The notes beneath the pieces are model-generated. The model made no database searches. It saw only the letters and a list, made by a program, of their open reading frames with translations, and was not told the origin of the DNA. The translations under genes were made by a program, and so were the position numbers. Below, in pieces: positions 35,282 to 38,201 of a DNA stretch of 38,201 bases. Where the stretch lies: contig URIC01000015.1 of assembly GCA_900547755.1 (NCBI GenBank), forward strand, positions 1 through 38,201. Reading direction: 5' to 3'. Each line of letters opens with the position of its first letter. Within the stretch, counting starts at the first letter, position 1. The DNA comes from an uncultured Bacteroidales bacterium (lineage in GTDB: Bacteria > Bacteroidota > Bacteroidia > Bacteroidales > Muribaculaceae).

Positions 35282-35725
35282 ATGATTAAATCGAATTCCA
35301 ACACATACGGAGTAATAGACCGTAACCTGGACGCCCGATTCACTCCGGACATAATTGAATGTTTGGGAAAGAATGAAATATTTGTGTTCGGCAGCAATCT
35401 TAGCGGGCTTCATGCCGGAGGTGCCGCACGTGTCGCCCTCAACCGTTTCGGAGCTGTCTGGAGACAAGGGGAAGGTCTTCAGGGCAATTCGTATGCCATC
35501 CCTACCATGCAAGGAGGTGTGGAGACCATTAAACCCCATGTAGACCGCTTCATCGAATTTGCAAAAAGCAGACCTGAACTGACATTTTACGTAACAAGGA
35601 TAGGATGTGGCATAGCCGGATTCGACGACGAGGAGATAGCACCCCTCTTCCAACAGGCATTGCGCGTACCCAACATCAGATTACCCCGACAATTCGTCGA
35701 TTGCCTCTCAAAGCAACCACAATAA
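35282..35725 (+). CDS. Macro-domain-like protein of unknown function
   Basis: A 147-residue protein with IFVFGSNLSGLHAGGAARVAL, then GAVWRQGEGLQGNSYAIPTM and VTRIGCGIAGF. These glycine-rich stretches are those of a family also found in phages (the A1S_2505-like group), with a fold related to macro domains that bind ADP-ribose derivatives. Ligand and role are unknown. It lies directly after a perfect palindrome and ends 16 bases from the convergent truA gene. Confidence 0.7.
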   Translation: MIKSNSNTYGVIDRNLDARFTPDIIECLGKNEIFVFGSNLSGLHAGGAARVALNRFGAVWRQGEGLQGNSYAIPTMQGGVETIKPHVDRFIEFAKSRPELTFYVTRIGCGIAGFDDEEIAPLFQQALRVPNIRLPRQFVDCLSKQPQ

Positions 35726-35741
35726 AGTGGTAGTCAAAAAT

Positions 35742-36482
35742 TTACGGGAGATATGGATAGGAAATGCCGTACAGGAACAGTGCCTGAGGCGGAACGGAGG
35801 CACCGGCCTCACAGCGATTCCTGGCAGCTATTACTTCGCGGAATGAGTCAATGGTAAGTTTGCCTCGGCCCACTTCAATCAGAGTACCCACAACAGCCCG
35901 GACCATATTACGCAGAAAGCGGTCGGCGGTTATTGTGAACACCCACAAGTCCCCTTCTTTTTGCCAATGCGCTTGGGTGACCCGGCATATATTGGTCTTG
36001 GCATCGGAATGTAGCTTGGCAAAGGATGTGAAGTCGTCAGTGTCCTGCAAAATGGCGGCGGCACGGTTCATGGCCTCGTAATCAATTTTACCGGGCAGAA
36101 TCCAGCAATACGGGTACATAAACGGAGTCTTGCACGGACTGACATAGTACTTGTACGTGCGGGCCACAGCATCGAAACGGGCATGTGCATCGGGAGCCAC
36201 CGCAATCAGGTCATATATAGCTATATCCTTACCGCACAAATGGTTAAGGCTACGCAGAAAAGAGGTGGAATCAGCTATCGGCGCTTCGGTATCAAAATGC
36301 GCGTACATACAGGCGGCGTGTACCCCGGCATCCGTACGTCCCGCTCCTACAATAGGAACGGGAGTACGCAAAACAGTGGTAAGGGCATCCTCTATGACTT
36401 GCTGCACACCGAGAGCATTTGGCTGACGCTGCCAGCCGCAGTAGGAGGCCCCGTTATATGCCAGATGCAGGAAATAACGCAT
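35742..36482 (-). CDS. truA: tRNA pseudouridine synthase A
   Basis: Makes pseudouridine at positions 38-40 of tRNA anticodon stems. Catalytic Asp D51 lies in GAGRTDAGVHA; other conserved parts are YNGASYCGWQRQ near the start and FLRNMVRAVVGTLIEVG near the end. 246 residues from ATG at 36482, which overlaps the speA stop by one base (TGATG); a GTG three bases earlier is less likely. Expression is probably coupled to speA. Confidence 0.96.
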   Translation of the reverse strand: MRYFLHLAYNGASYCGWQRQPNALGVQQVIEDALTTVLRTPVPIVGAGRTDAGVHAACMYAHFDTEAPIADSTSFLRSLNHLCGKDIAIYDLIAVAPDAHARFDAVARTYKYYVSPCKTPFMYPYCWILPGKIDYEAMNRAAAILQDTDDFTSFAKLHSDAKTNICRVTQAHWQKEGDLWVFTITADRFLRNMVRAVVGTLIEVGRGKLTIDSFREVIAARNRCEAGASVPPQALFLYGISYPYLP

Positions 36483-38201
36483 CACTCCAGATAGGTGTAG
36501 CCGTAGAGGCCGGATTTATAATTATTGAGGAATTGGCGGCCTTCCTCGGCACTTATCTTGCCGGACTTCATACAGGAAGTGACCCAGCTTTCCAAGTTAC
36601 GCACCAGCCTCTTGGGATTGTACTCCACATAATCAAGCACATCGGCTACGGTCTCGCCATCTATGATTTGCTCAATAGCATACTTGTCCCCTTTTACAGA
36701 GATGTGTACGGCATTGGTATCGCCAAACAGATTGTGCATATCACCGAGTATCTCCTGATAAGCGCCTACAAGGAAAACACCTATGTAATAACTTTCATTA
36801 TCCCTCAATTTGTGAACAGGCAAGGAACGCGATATGCCCTGCGGAGAAACGAAGTGACTGATTTTACCGTCGGAGTCACAGGTCACATCCTGGAGCGTTG
36901 CCTGTTGAGTAGGCTTCTCGTCAAGTCTCTGCAACGGCATAATGGGGAAAATCTGGTCAATCGCCCAGGAGTCGGGAAGGCTCTGGAACAAAGAGAAGTT
37001 ACAGAAATACTTCTCCGGGAGCATACGCGCCACTTTCTGCAATTCTTCAGGAGGATGCTTCATGGACTTCGTTATAGACATGACATCACGGGCTACGCTC
37101 CAAAAGAGCTTCTCTATCTGCGCGCGAGTGCGCAGGTCAAGCATGCCGAGACTGAACAGCTCAAGAGCCTCTTCCCGTATCTGAAGGGCATCGTGCCAGT
37201 CCTCGAACACACGAGAGGCATTTATCTTGTCCCATATATTGTAGAGTTCCTTTGAGAGTTCGTGCGCATCCTCCCCTATCTCCATATTGTCATCCCATTC
37301 GGGCAACGCCGTAGCCGCCAAGGCCTCGATTACGAGTATCGAGTGGTGCGCGGTAAGGGAACGCCCGCTCTCCGTTATAATATTAGGCTGCGGCAGTTCA
37401 TTCTTGACACACACATCAACAAGAGCGGAAACAGAGTCGTTGACGTACTCCTGTATGGAATAGTTCATGGAGTTCTCGCCCATAGAGGAACGTGTGCCGT
37501 CGTAATCCACACCGAGACCTCCGCCTATATCGACGAAATCGATATTGAAGCCCATGCGGGTAAGCTGCACATAGAACTGCATCGCCTCCCTGAGCGCGTT
37601 CTTGATTCGACGTATTTTGGTTATCTGACTGCCTATGTGGAAATGTATCAGCTTCAGGCAGCCGGTCATATTATTCTGCTCCAGGAACTCAAGGGCCTCA
37701 AGCAGTTCGGAGGAATTGAGGCCGAACTTGCTGACATCACCGCCACTCTCCTCCCACTTGCCGGAGCCGGAGCTGGTAAGTTTGATACGGATACCTATGT
37801 TGGGCTCAATGTTGAGTTTGCGGGCTATCTTGGCTATTATACGCAATTCGTTGAGCTTCTCCACCACCAGGAAGATACGGCGTCCCATTTTCTGAGCCAA
37901 CAGGGCAAGTTCCACGTAGTTGTCGTCCTTATAGCCGTTGCAGATAATAATGGAGTTTTCGTGGGTGTTGACAGCCAGAACGGCATGAAGTTCAGGTTTG
38001 GAACCGGCCTCCAGTCCGATGTTGTACTTGTTGCCGTGACTCACTATTTCCTCCACTACCTGACGCATCTGGTTCACCTTGATGGGATATACCACAAAGT
38101 TCTGCCCGGTGTACCGGTACTCCTCTGCAGCCTTCTGGAAGCAAGAGGAAATTTTACGGATACGGTCGTCCAGAATATCGGGGAAACGCAGCAGCACAGG
38201 G
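36482..38201 (-). CDS. speA: Biosynthetic arginine decarboxylase, N-terminus outside the window
   Basis: PLP enzyme that converts arginine to agmatine for polyamine synthesis. The visible 572 codons include the PLP lysine in VVYPIKVNQ, HFHIGSQ, the phosphate-binding VDIGGGLGVDYDG and ITESGR. The frame is open at the right edge (reads PVLLRFPDIL), so about 55-65 N-terminal residues are missing, judged from the usual length near 630. It overlaps truA by one base. Confidence 0.95.
   Translation of the reverse strand, partial: PVLLRFPDILDDRIRKISSCFQKAAEEYRYTGQNFVVYPIKVNQMRQVVEEIVSHGNKYNIGLEAGSKPELHAVLAVNTHENSIIICNGYKDDNYVELALLAQKMGRRIFLVVEKLNELRIIAKIARKLNIEPNIGIRIKLTSSGSGKWEESGGDVSKFGLNSSELLEALEFLEQNNMTGCLKLIHFHIGSQITKIRRIKNALREAMQFYVQLTRMGFNIDFVDIGGGLGVDYDGTRSSMGENSMNYSIQEYVNDSVSALVDVCVKNELPQPNIITESGRSLTAHHSILVIEALAATALPEWDDNMEIGEDAHELSKELYNIWDKINASRVFEDWHDALQIREEALELFSLGMLDLRTRAQIEKLFWSVARDVMSITKSMKHPPEELQKVARMLPEKYFCNFSLFQSLPDSWAIDQIFPIMPLQRLDEKPTQQATLQDVTCDSDGKISHFVSPQGISRSLPVHKLRDNESYYIGVFLVGAYQEILGDMHNLFGDTNAVHISVKGDKYAIEQIIDGETVADVLDYVEYNPKRLVRNLESWVTSCMKSGKISAEEGRQFLNNYKSGLYGYTYLE

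Noticed and set aside
1..38201. CRISPR array, complete insertion sequence or prophage
   Set aside because: No regularly spaced repeats, transposase, integrase or phage structural genes were found.

Overview
The window reads as a stretch of Bacteroidales (phylum Bacteroidota) chromosome. The gene content points there: a purH-mreB-mreC-mreD-mrdA-rodA block, a long urocanate hydratase with a fused formiminotransferase-cyclodeaminase, a Bacteroides-type tryptophanase and a 600+ residue PurF-like protein. The promoters agree. Several genes are preceded by the Bacteroidota pattern (TTTG or TTG at about -33, 19-22 bases, TAnnTTTG at about -7), and classical Shine-Dalgarno sequences are rare. I cannot fix the genus; Muribaculaceae or a neighbouring family is a guess.

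Layout. 1-4261: an accessory, visibly more AT-rich module with a Fic protein whose N-terminus looks incomplete, followed by a type III restriction (Res) gene broken by a 4-base duplication. No Mod methylase is in the window. The module ends at a bidirectional terminator and a tRNA-Ser gene. 4531-7569: divergent AmpG-like transporter and CCA-adding enzyme, driven by back-to-back promoters. 7593-12487 (minus): an operon of a Yip1-like membrane protein, smpB, a purF-like gene and a U32 peptidase-family RNA-modification protein. 12679-14055 (minus): tryptophanase. 14296-15821: a two-gene unit with a plain HU protein and a second HU domain fused to a transmembrane helix and a LysM-like domain, followed by tRNA-Gly and a 500-base gene-poor stretch with a decayed fragment.

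16447-26334: an S9 (DPP5-like) lipoprotein peptidase, the histidine utilisation operon hutU-ftcD-hutI-hutH, and a nitroreductase. 26519-33991: purH and the rod-shape/elongasome genes mreBCD, mrdA, rodA. 34059-35725: a small conserved protein, a nitrilase-family omega-amidase candidate and a macro-like protein. 35742 to the right edge (minus): speA (cut by the window) and truA, overlapping by one base.

How the genes fit together. The peptidase, tryptophanase and hut operon suggest amino-acid and peptide catabolism. FtcD delivers a one-carbon unit to tetrahydrofolate, which PurH, two genes downstream, consumes after conversion to 10-formyl-THF. The elongasome block builds the lateral wall. The most unusual protein is the membrane-anchored HU-LysM fusion, which by its architecture could tie the nucleoid to the envelope. 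I did not find CRISPR arrays, rRNA, complete insertion sequences or prophage.
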